From Ichthyophis bannanicus (lineage: Eukaryota > Chordata > Amphibia > Gymnophiona > Ichthyophiidae), in NCBI GenBank assembly GCA_033557465.1, contig CM066032.1, positions 56,828,955 through 56,892,954 on the forward strand: a stretch of 64,000 nt of DNA, read 5' to 3'. The translations under genes and the position numbers were made by a program. The notes below the pieces were generated by a model, which was not told where the DNA came from, ran no database searches, and worked only from the letters and a program-made list of their open reading frames with translations. Shown piece by piece: positions 54,350 to 62,746 of this stretch; positions within the stretch are counted from its first letter, which is position 1; each line of letters starts with the position of its first letter.

Positions 54350-54894
54350 CAGTGTTTCCCAACCCAGTCCTACGGGGCACACCGGCCAGTCAGGTTTTCG
54401 GGATATCCCTAATGACTATGCATGAGATATATATGCATTAGAGATATCCTGCCAACCTGACTGGTTTGTGGCCCTCCAGGGCTGGATTTGGAGACCCCTG
54501 CCTTACACCTCTGTCATTTAAGATTGTGAGTGGGCAAGGTGCAGATGTCCTAGACATCGAAAGGGTATATAGAATGTGACACATTCCTCCTCGATTCTCA
54601 CCACCACCAAAATATTGTCTATTAGACAACTTTTTGGTGGTGGTGAGAATCGAGGAGGAATGTGTCACATTCTATATACCCTTTCGATGTCTAGGACATC
54701 TGCACCTTGCCCACTCACAATCTTAAATGACAGAGGTGTAAGGCAGGGGTCTCCAAATCCAGCCCTGGAGGGCCACAAACCAGTCAGGTTGGCAGGATAT
54801 CTCTAATGCATATATATCTCATGCATAGTCATTAGGGATATCCCAAAAACCTGACTGGCCGGTGTGCCCCGTAGGACTGGGTTGGGAAACACTG
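54350..54894. mobile_element. 545-bp palindromic hAT MITE, exact TSD
   Basis: Starts CAGTGTTTCCCAACCCAGTC, ends GGGTTGGGAAACACTG. TGTTAGCA is duplicated exactly at 54342-54349 and 54895-54902. It is almost identical to 45882-46426 and of the same length, with the central spacer in the opposite orientation. Confidence 0.95.
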
Positions 54895-54923
54895 TGTTAG
54901 CAGCCACCACACACTGGATAGAC

Positions 54924-55251
54924 CAGGGGTGGGCAACTCCGGTCCTGGAGGGCCACCGACCAGTCAGGTTTTCGGGATATCCCTAATGAATATGCATGAG
55001 ATATATATGCATTAGAGATAGCCTGTCAACCTGACTGGTTTGTGGCCCTCCAGGGCTGGATTTGGAGACTCCTGCCTTACACTTCTGTCATTTAAAATTG
55101 TGAGTGGGCAAGGTGCAGATGTCCAAGACATCAAAAAGGATAGATGGAATTTGTCACATTCCTCCTCGCTTCTCACCACCACCAAAATATTGTCTATTAG
55201 ACAACTTTTTAGTGGTGGTGAGAATCGAGGAGGACTGTGACACATTCTATA
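54924..55251. mobile_element. Palindromic hAT MITE, 3' truncated
   Basis: The left arm CAGGGGTGGGCAACTCCGGT, the junction CACTTCTGTCATTTAAAATT and the complete central hairpin are present. It stops soon after the hairpin at ACATTCTATA. It lies 29 bases from the complete copy. Confidence 0.85.
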
Positions 55252-56150
55252 CAGAGAACATAAGGCATCACCCTAGTCCACACTGTGGCCCAGTTGCAGT
55301 ACAGCATGTGCGTCTGCAGTCCTCTGTGTCCCCTTTCCCAGCATCTGTCCGGTTGCCCATTCCGACATGCCCGCCCTGCTATTGTGGAACATGTGCACGC
55401 CATAGGAAACCTGTCCAATGGAGAGGGAAACCCTGATCAGCGCTATTTCACTGTGGGGTCATTCGCCTTGTATGGGGATGGAGCGTAGACCCTTCCAAAA
55501 TTCATATCTTTTTTTTGGAGCTTTCTTGGGAGTATGTTTTGATGTTTCCCATTAATATCACTATTGCCCAGCTTGGTTATGTTTTTTTCATATTTTGTTG
55601 GGGTCATTTTCAATGTTTATTTGCCCTTTTGTTCCGTGCACATGTATCACACTTATCACGTTTTTGTAAGTTTCCCTGGTTTTGCTGTACATTACTGACA
55701 GAAATGGTTTCTCTTCCCTTTAAATCAGCTCTAACGCCAGGTTTTCACTGGCGTTAGTTTTCAGCCTCGGATTTCACAGCGTTAGTGTGCAGGGAGCCTC
55801 TCCCCTCCCACTCTCCACCCATTGACCCCTTCTCTCCACCCCTGGGGAGCCTTCCTCCGCCCTCTGGGAGCCTTTCCCCGCCTTCAGAGCTCATTTGCGC
55901 CGCTGCGCGTGTTATCGCGTGATAAGGTACCTTTGCGCTCGATAAAGCACCATTATCACGTGATAAGGTACCTTATCACGTGATAACGTCACAGAGTGCA
56001 CATTAAGACGGTTTAGAAAACATACCCCTAGGGGCCATGCAATGAAGCAACAGGGTAAACTATTTAAGACAAATAAGAGAAAATATTTTTTCACTCAACG
56101 TGTAATCAAACTCTGGAATTTGTTATCGGAGGATGTAGTAAAGGTTGTTA

Positions 56151-57694
56151 AGAACATAAGAACATAAGAAATGCCATACTGGGTCAGACCGAGGTCCATC
56201 AAGCCCAGTATCCTGTTTCCAACAGTGGCCAATCTAGGTCATACGTACCTAGCAGTTTCCCCAAAAGACACAGGTTCTGCAGTGCTTGTACTAGGCCAAG
56301 CATTGATATCCTGGGTTCCTTTTTAATAGTGGTTTATGGACCTTTCCTCCAGGAACTTGTCCAAACCTTTTTTAAACCCAGCTATACTAGCAGCCCTTAC
56401 TACATCCTCCGGTAACAGATTCCAGAGTTTGATTACACGTTGAGTGAAGAAATATTTTCTCCTATTTGTCTTAAATAGTTTACCCTGTAGCTTCATTACA
56501 TGCCCCCTAGTCCTTCTATATTCTGATAGCGTAAACAATTTATCCACGTTTATCCGTTCCACTCCATTCATTAATTTATACACCTCTATCATATCTCCCC
56601 TCAGCCGCCTCTTTTCTAGGTTAAAGAGCCCTAACCTTTTTAGCCTCTCTTCATAGGAGTAGCCTTCCATCCCCTTCACCAATTTGGTGGCTCTTCTCTG
56701 TACTTTTTCTAATAACTCTATGTCCTTTTTAAGATACGGTGACCAGAATTGCACACAATATTCAAGGTGCGGTCGTACCATGGAGCGATACAGAGGCATT
56801 ATAATATCCTTTGTTTTATTCTCCATCCCTTTCCTTATGATACCTAGCATTCTATTTGCTTTCTTGGCCGCCGCTGCACACTGGGCGGAGGGTTTTAACA
56901 TGTTATCCACGATGACTCCTAAATCTTTTTCCTGGGTGGTGGTTTCTAATGTGGAGCCTTGCATCGTGTAACTATAGTGGTGGTTGTTCTTTCCTAGGTG
57001 CATAACTTTGCACTTGTCCACATTAAATTTCATCTGCCATTTGGATGCCCAGTCTTCCAATTTATCCAGATCCTCCTGCAGTTTTCCACAATCCTCTTGG
57101 GTTTTAACAACTTTAAACAGTTTTGTGTCATCTGCAAATTTGATAACCTCACTAGTTATTCCCTTTTCCAGGTCATTTATGAATATGTCAAAAAGTAGCG
57201 GACCCAGTACAGATCCCTGGGGTACTCCACTATTCACCTTTTTCCATTGGGAATATTGGCCATTTAGCCCTACCCTCTGCTTTCTATCTTTTAACCAGTT
57301 CCCGATCCACAATAGTACACTGCCTCCTATCCCATGACTTTTTAGCTTCGCCAAAAGTCTCTGATGGGGGACCTTGTCAAATGCTTTCTGAAAGTCCAGA
57401 TACACTATATCAACCGACTCACCTTTGTCTACCTGTTTATGCACACCTTCAAAAAAACAGATCAGATTAGTAAGACAAGATCTTCCTTGTCTAAAGCCAT
57501 GTTGGCTGTCTCCCATTAGGCCATGACTATCTACATGCTGTGTAATTTTGTTCTTTATGATGGCTTCTACCATTTTCCCTGGTACTGACGTCAGGCTCAC
57601 CGGTCCCCCATCAGAGACTTTTGGCGAAGCTAAAAAGTCATGGGATAGGAGGCAGTGTACTATTGTGGATCGGGAACTGGTTAAAAGATAGAAA
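56151..57694 (-). mobile_element. CR1-A insertion with inverted 5' piece, TSD GTTA
   Basis: The minus-strand 3' half of CR1-A (56151-57602) is followed by 57603-57694, a plus-strand copy of the element's own sequence (equivalent to about 57291-57372 reversed). GTTA at 56147-56150 and 57695-57698 flanks the whole. This is the classic outcome of twin priming. It is a young copy. Confidence 0.88.
56323..57602 (-). CDS. CR1-A ORF2 C-terminal part, open frame (about 425 codons)
   Basis: No stop or shift occurs from [20 protein letters not shown] to the natural stop after ERSINHY (56323). Included are [58 protein letters not shown], the catalytic FADDTKLF, and [20 protein letters not shown]. The endonuclease and the first RT motifs are missing through 5' truncation, so no autonomous activity is possible. 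The first ATG of the frame (57750) lies in foreign flanking sequence and is not the natural start. Confidence 0.85.
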
Positions 57695-57765
57695 GTTAGT
57701 GTAGCTGGGTTTAAAAAAGGTTTGGACAAGTTCCTGGAGGAAAGGTCCATAAACCATTATTAAAA

Positions 57766-57935
57766 TTCTAATTCTACAAGCCTTCATACTAAATTGTAAA
57801 TAGTTGTTTTTTACCTGTTAACCAGTTATCCATGTTTGTTTACCCTGTTTATTGTAAGTGCATTGAAATACCCTCTTTGCACAGACGTTTCCTGTAAACC
57901 GCGCTGATGATAAATAGTGCGGTATAGAAAAGCAA

Positions 57936-57965
<30 letters not shown>
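57766..57965 (+). mobile_element. L2-type 3' tail in CR1-A
   Basis: TTGTTTACCCTGTTTATTG, GTAAACCGCGCTGATGATAA, GTGCGGTATAGAAAAGC and about ten AAAT units. TAAA(A) at both junctions is the target duplication. Confidence 0.85.
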
Positions 57966-57967
<2 letters not shown>

Positions 57968-58138
57968 AAAGGGACCCAGGATATCAATGCTTGACCCAAT
58001 ACAAGCATTGTGGAACCTGTGTCTTTTGGGGAAACTTCTAGGTACATATGACCTAGATTGGCCACTGTTGGAAACAGGATACTGGGCTTGATGGACCTTG
58101 GTCTGACCCAGTATGGTATATCTTATGTTCTTATGTTC

Positions 58139-58218
58139 CCCTTCTTCCTACTCTGTCCTTTCTGAATAAAGCATGTCCTGGTATAGTTACATCCCAGTCA
58201 TGGTTATCCGTGAACTAT
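58139..58218 (-). mobile_element. CR1-B fragment
   Basis: About 80 bases match 28878-28960 of CR1-B (endonuclease: WDVTIPG and FRKDRVG-like, with a GGACATGC insertion). T copy 9 interrupts it after GAACTAT. Confidence 0.8.
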
Positions 58219-59388
58219 GGGGTATGTTTACTAAACCCTCTTAATGTGCGCGGCATGCATTAGCATGCGCTAAGGTACCTTAGCGCACGCTAATGATGCT
58301 TTACGGGGCCAAAAAGCGCATTAGTGCGCCCTCATGTGCACTGCGGCGGAAATGTGCGGCGAGGACGGGGAAAGGCTCCTGGAGGGCGGAGAGAAGAGGT
58401 CAAGGGGAGAATAGTGGGAGGGGAGAGGCTTCCCGCACAGGAGCGCAGTGAAATTTCAGGCTTAAAACTACCGCGAGTGAAAACCTTGTGCAAGAGAGCA
58501 TATAAAGGGAAAAGAAACCATTTCCGTCAGCAATGTACCTCAAAACCAGGGAATCCTTCAAAAAGTGATAAGTGTGATACATGTGCACGGAACAAAAGGG
58601 CAAATAAACATGAAAAATGACCCCAACAAAAATAAAAAAAGTCATAATCAAGCTGGGCAATAGTGATAGTAATGGGAAACACCAAAAAGCACTCCCAACA
58701 AAGCCCCAAAAAATAACTATGAATATTGAAAGGGTCTACGCTCCGTCCCCATACAAGGTGAATGATCCCATAGTGAAATAGCACTGATCAGGGTTCCCCC
58801 CTCCATTGGACAGGTTACCTATGGCATGCACATGTTCCACAACAGCAGGGCGGGCATGTCAGAATGGGCAACTGGACAGATGCTGGCAAAGGGGATACAG
58901 AGGGCTGCAGGCGGCACATGCTGTGGTGCAGCTGGGGCACAGTGCGGACTAGGCAGATGCCTAGCTGGCCCATAGGAATGCTGAAACAGTAGAGCAGCCA
59001 GATAGCAACTGCTGAGGATCCAACATGGGCACGAGTGTGTTTCTCACAGTGTCACTGGGGATAGTACCCAGCAGGTACCCCCAAGGGCACAGAACACTGG
59101 CAGGCGGTGCTTGGGGGACGCGTGCACAGATATGCAGGCAGCCCTACCCCAGAACACGCACCATAGGCAGGCGCCTACTCGCACACTGCATGGCCTGAGA
59201 CTGCGCACCACCAGCACCACCAGCAGAAGGGCATGTCAGCATACTGGCAGAGGGGTACTGGTGGTTGAGGGGGCAGTGGCAGCTGCCCACAGCAGTCCAG
59301 GAACAGTCCTGTGTAGGTGGGTGCCGCCCACTGCAACAGACAGGCCCTTTAGGATGTAGAGTCATGGACACCCCAGGGAATGCACCAC

Positions 59389-59470
59389 ATCTGTGGCAAC
59401 ACGGTGGCGCAGTGCACACAGGCAGTGTGTCAAAGAGCAAAAGGTCATAGGTTCAAATCCCCACTGTGGC
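59389..59470 (+). other. tRNA-like module of T copy 9
   Basis: CGGTGGCGCAGTGCACACAG (A-box-like) and CATAGGTTCAAATCCCC (B box close to consensus). Confidence 0.58.
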
Positions 59471-59618
59471 TCCTGCCAACCCAGTCTCCTTATTTTACCC
59501 ATGAAGAAAACATGGTAGTAAAGACTGAACCTGTATTGCTGAGAACAGAAACATGCCTCAAATGCATATATTTTACCCCATAGAGCACAAACACCATAAA
59601 CAGGTGCGGTACCTAAAG

Positions 59619-59810
59619 CAGAGTCCCCCAAAGACAGTCCTGGAGTGCCAAGCACCATTCAAGTTCCATGCTGTTTCCAATACATATGTCTGTGCTGCAT
59701 CTCCATGCACTGCCCCCATGGTATGCAGATGTATCTCATGCATATTCATTAGGGTTATCATGAAAACCCGACAGTGTTTGGCCCACCAGGACCGGAGTTG
59801 GGAACCTCTG
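59619..59810. mobile_element. hAT-like MITE, type 2
   Basis: CAGAGTCCCCCAAAGACAGT ... GGAGTTGGGAACCTCTG, reversed relative to 23908-24100. Confidence 0.8.
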
Positions 59811-59883
59811 CCCCAGCGCAGCGGACAACAGGGGCAGACACGCCTGCACCCACAGGCCCCATTATCCAAAGTCACCTGGAGAG

Positions 59884-61208
59884 AACATAAGAACATAAGA
59901 AATGCCATACTGGGTCAGACCGAGGTCCATCAAGCCCAGTATCCTGTTTCCAACAGTGGCCAATCTAGGTCATACGTACCTAGCAGTTTCCCCAAAAGAC
60001 ACAGGTTCTGCAGTGCTTGTACTAGGCCAAGCATTGATATCTTCGGTCCCTTTTTAATAGTGGTTTATGGACCTTTCCTCCAGGAACTTGTCCAAACCTT
60101 TTTTAAACCCAGCTACACTAACAGCCTTTACTACATCCTCCGATAACAGATTCCAGAGTTTGATTACACGTTGAGTGAAGAAATATTTTCTCTTATTTGT
60201 CTTAAATAGTTTACCCTGTAGCTTCATTACATGTACCCTAGTCCTTCTATATTCTGATAGCGTAAACAATTGATCCACGTTTATCCATTCCACTCCATTC
60301 ATTAATTTATAGACCTCTATTATATCTCCCCTCAGCCGTCTCTTTTCCAGGTTGAAGAGCCCTAACCTTTTTAGCCTCTCTTCATAGGAGTAGCCTTCCA
60401 TCCCCTTCACCAATTTGGTGGCTCTTCTCTGTACTTTTTCTAATAACTCTATGTCCTTTTTAAGATACGGTGACCAGAATTGCACACAATATTCAAGGTG
60501 CGGTCGTACCATGGAGCGATACAGAGGCATTATAATATCCTTTGTTTTATTCTCCATCCCTTTCCTTATGATACCTAGCATTCTATTTGCTTTCTTGGCC
60601 GCTGCTGCACACTGGGCGGAGGGTTTTAACATGTTATCCACGATGACTCTTAAATCTTTTTCCTGGGTGGTGGTTTCTAATGTGGAGCCTTGCATCGTGT
60701 AACTATAGTGTGGGTTGTTCTTTCCTAGGTGCATAACTTTGCACTTGTCCACATTAAATTTCATCTGCCATTTGGATGCCCATTCTTCCAATTTATCCAG
60801 ATCCTCCTGCAGTTTTCCACAATCCTCTTGGGTTTTAACAACTTTAAACAGTTTTGTGTCATCTGCAAATTTAATAACCTCACTAGTTATTCCCTTTTCC
60901 AGGTCATTTGTGAATATGTCAAAAAGTAGCGGACCCAGTACAGATCCTTGGGGTACTCCACTATTCACCTTTTTCCATTGGGAATATTGGCCATTTAGCC
61001 CTACCCTCTGCTTTCTATCTTTTAACCAGTTCCCGATCCACAATAGTACACTGCCTCCTATCCCATGACTTTTTAGCTTTGCCAAAAGTCTCTGATGGGG
61101 GACCTTGTCAAAAGCTTTCTGAAAGTCCAGATACACTATATCAACCGACTCACCTTTGTCTACCTGTTTATGCACACCTTCAAAAAAACAGATCAGATTA
61201 GTAAGACA
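59884..61208 (-). mobile_element. CR1-A insertion in T copy 9
   Basis: A 3'-complete copy (tail reversed at 59884-59905), 5' truncated. Compared with copy 5 (TCCTGGAGAGGCAGGACATT near 39010), the T sequence is broken between CACCTGGAGA and GGCAGGTC. AGA is repeated at the junctions. Very similar to 56151-57602, so probably of similar age. Confidence 0.87.
60054..61208 (-). CDS. CR1-A ORF2 C-terminal part, open frame (about 385 codons)
   Basis: Open from [20 protein letters not shown] to the natural stop after ERSINHY. It contains [46 protein letters not shown] and the C-terminal domain. The first ATG of the frame (61256) is in T sequence. The fragment lacks the endonuclease and cannot retrotranspose by itself. 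Confidence 0.85.
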   Translation of the reverse strand, partial: CLTNLICFFEGVHKQVDKGESVDIVYLDFQKAFDKVPHQRLLAKLKSHGIGGSVLLWIGNWLKDRKQRVGLNGQYSQWKKVNSGVPQGSVLGPLLFDIFTNDLEKGITSEVIKFADDTKLFKVVKTQEDCGKLQEDLDKLEEWASKWQMKFNVDKCKVMHLGKNNPHYSYTMQGSTLETTTQEKDLRVIVDNMLKPSAQCAAAAKKANRMLGIIRKGMENKTKDIIMPLYRSMVRPHLEYCVQFWSPYLKKDIELLEKVQRRATKLVKGMEGYSYEERLKRLGLFNLEKRRLRGDIIEVYKLMNGVEWINVDQLFTLSEYRRTRVHVMKLQGKLFKTNKRKYFFTQRVIKLWNLLSEDVVKAVSVAGFKKGLDKFLEERSINHY

Positions 61209-61577
61209 GGCAGGTCTTCGGGCCCTGTTTCCTTCCCCGAATACTAGCACTTGCATAACTTAGCAATGCCACCCTACACCTGGGAATACGGTACACATCT
61301 ATCAAAAGGTTGCCATGAGAAATGGTAGATAGCAATTCCTACGTTAAGCACAATTTGCTGAGTGAGCTGCATCATAGCAATCGTTCAGATGTCTGTGGAG
61401 TGTGATACAGGTCCTGTGTCTGACAGTGCTTACCACCCTGGGGGGTGACTCCTATAGTATTGCGTGCCATAGCCATGCCTGCACTGTGCCCAGGACTGGT
61501 GTCATGGCCAGGGCTTGCAAACACCTCTATAGTAGCACAATGCTGGCATAGGTGTGGGAGTGTGTGTCTGTCTATCC

Positions 61578-61855
61578 CAGGGGTAGGCACCTCCGGTCCT
61601 GGAGGGCCGCAGACCAGTCAGGTTTTCGGGATATCCCTAATGAACATGCATGAGATATATATGCATTAGAGATATCCTGCCAACCTGACTGGTTTGTGGC
61701 CCTCCAGGGCTGGATTTGGAGACCCCTGCCTTACACCTCTGTCATTTAAGATCGTGAGTGGGCTTGGTACAGATGTCCTAGACATTGAAAGGGTATATAG
61801 AATGTGTCACATTTCTCCTCGATTCTCACCACCACCAAAAAGTTGTCTAATAGAG
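61578..61855. mobile_element. Palindromic hAT MITE, left half
   Basis: CAGGGGTAGGCACCTCCGGT through CTGTCATTTAAGATCG to GTTGTCTAATAG. It stops exactly at the palindrome centre, and T sequence (AGCTGCAGTTATCACCAG) follows. Confidence 0.85.
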
Positions 61856-62746
61856 CTGCAGTTATCACCAGAACACTACTACTACCCCCTGCACAGTTTA
61901 GCAATGTCAGCACTGTGAGCAGGACCAGTGTGGCGGGCAGGGTTGCCAACCACCTCTATCATTGCACAATGCTGAAATAGGTGTTGGAGTGTGTGTATGT
62001 CTATCCATTGTTTTGTGTCTGCCTACTCCTCACTGAGCCCACAATGCTTACACTGTTTCGAGCGTTAGCCTGCCAATGTGCATTTTGAGGAGCAAGGTAT
62101 TGTGGGTATGGCCCAGACAGGGCAGACTTTGCAGGCTGCATCTGCACAGGGTGTGGGGCAATGGCTGGGACACTGTAATGCCCAACCACCACCTGCATGG
62201 ACAGGGTGGCCCCAGCATGACAGTCGGTGAGGTCACTCTCACTCTGACCGAGCAGTCACCATGGCATGTCTATGTTCCCACATAGTGCACTACATTGTTT
62301 GCCTTTAGTGTTACTTTTGTGTTACCATATTTAGGGCCCAATCATTGAGCTACCTGCTTTGTGTCTGTGCTGTATGTTCCCACTTCTGGGTGCACAGGGT
62401 TTCTCTGTGAGTATGCACTATGGACTGGCTAGTGGACTGTCTGCGGTTAGTCTGTGCATGGTTGGAACACCTTGTAAGGTGGTGTGGGCTGACTGTGCTG
62501 CCAACTGGTGGAATGGCAGACCATGGTGTGGGGCAATTGAGGTTTCGTAGGCCTACCCCCAGCAGTATTGCTGGTTTGCAACTCCTGCAGACACAGGTAT
62601 GGCTCTGGCCCACCAACCCTGGAGGGCTGTCTTCTGCCAGCAGGATGGAAGTTGCTGGTCCATATATCAGGGCTCAGGCACCTGTTCCCCCCACCTATAT
62701 ACCACTTTGACCCATAGAGGCAGTGTACATATAGTAAACATATGCC

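Larger units (their letters stand above)
52597..56028 (+). mobile_element. T element copy 8
   Basis: Starts GGGGATATTTTTACTAAACC (preceded by TTA) and ends GACGGTTTAGAAAACATACCCC (followed by TAG). Order: subterminal CGATAATG zone, module 1 (52801), cassette (52948-53143), module 2 (53270), T middle, one complete and one partial palindromic MITE, AT-rich part, CTCCGCCC right arm with CACGTGATAAGGTACCTTAT palindromes. Close in order to copy 3. Confidence 0.88.
56030..58138 (+). mobile_element. CR1-A 3' end, host of a second CR1-A and an L2 tail
   Basis: The plus-strand copy (56030-56150 and 57699-58138) reads [24 protein letters not shown] sequence up to VVKVV, then [20 protein letters not shown]. 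The 3' UTR ends in GGTCTGACCCAGTATGG and TTCTTATG repeats (58120-58135). Confidence 0.87.
58219..62746 (-). mobile_element. T element copy 9
   Basis: Starts GGGGTATGTTTACTAAACCC with the reversed right arm (GGGCGGAGAGAAGAGGTC), then the CCATTTCCGTCAGCAATG block, module, MITE, and T middle. It ends with a degenerate ATAGTAAACATATGCC. A CR1-A (59884-61208) and a half palindromic MITE are inserted. From 61856 on the middle belongs to a copy-1-like subfamily (compare 9500-10050 reversed), so the element may be chimeric. Confidence 0.75.

Noticed and set aside
54438..54806. Two identical 76-codon frames on opposite strands
   Set aside because: They are mirror images produced by the palindromic hAT MITE, not two genes.
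58324..58620. 98-codon arginine/lysine-rich frame on the plus strand
   Set aside because: It lies in the reversed right arm of T copy 9. Equivalent sequence in copies 3 and 8 has stops and shifts, so coding is unlikely.
14388..59470. Genuine tRNA genes
   Set aside because: A and B boxes are visible, but acceptor and anticodon arms do not pair, there is no pol III terminator at the right place, and the modules always sit inside T copies.
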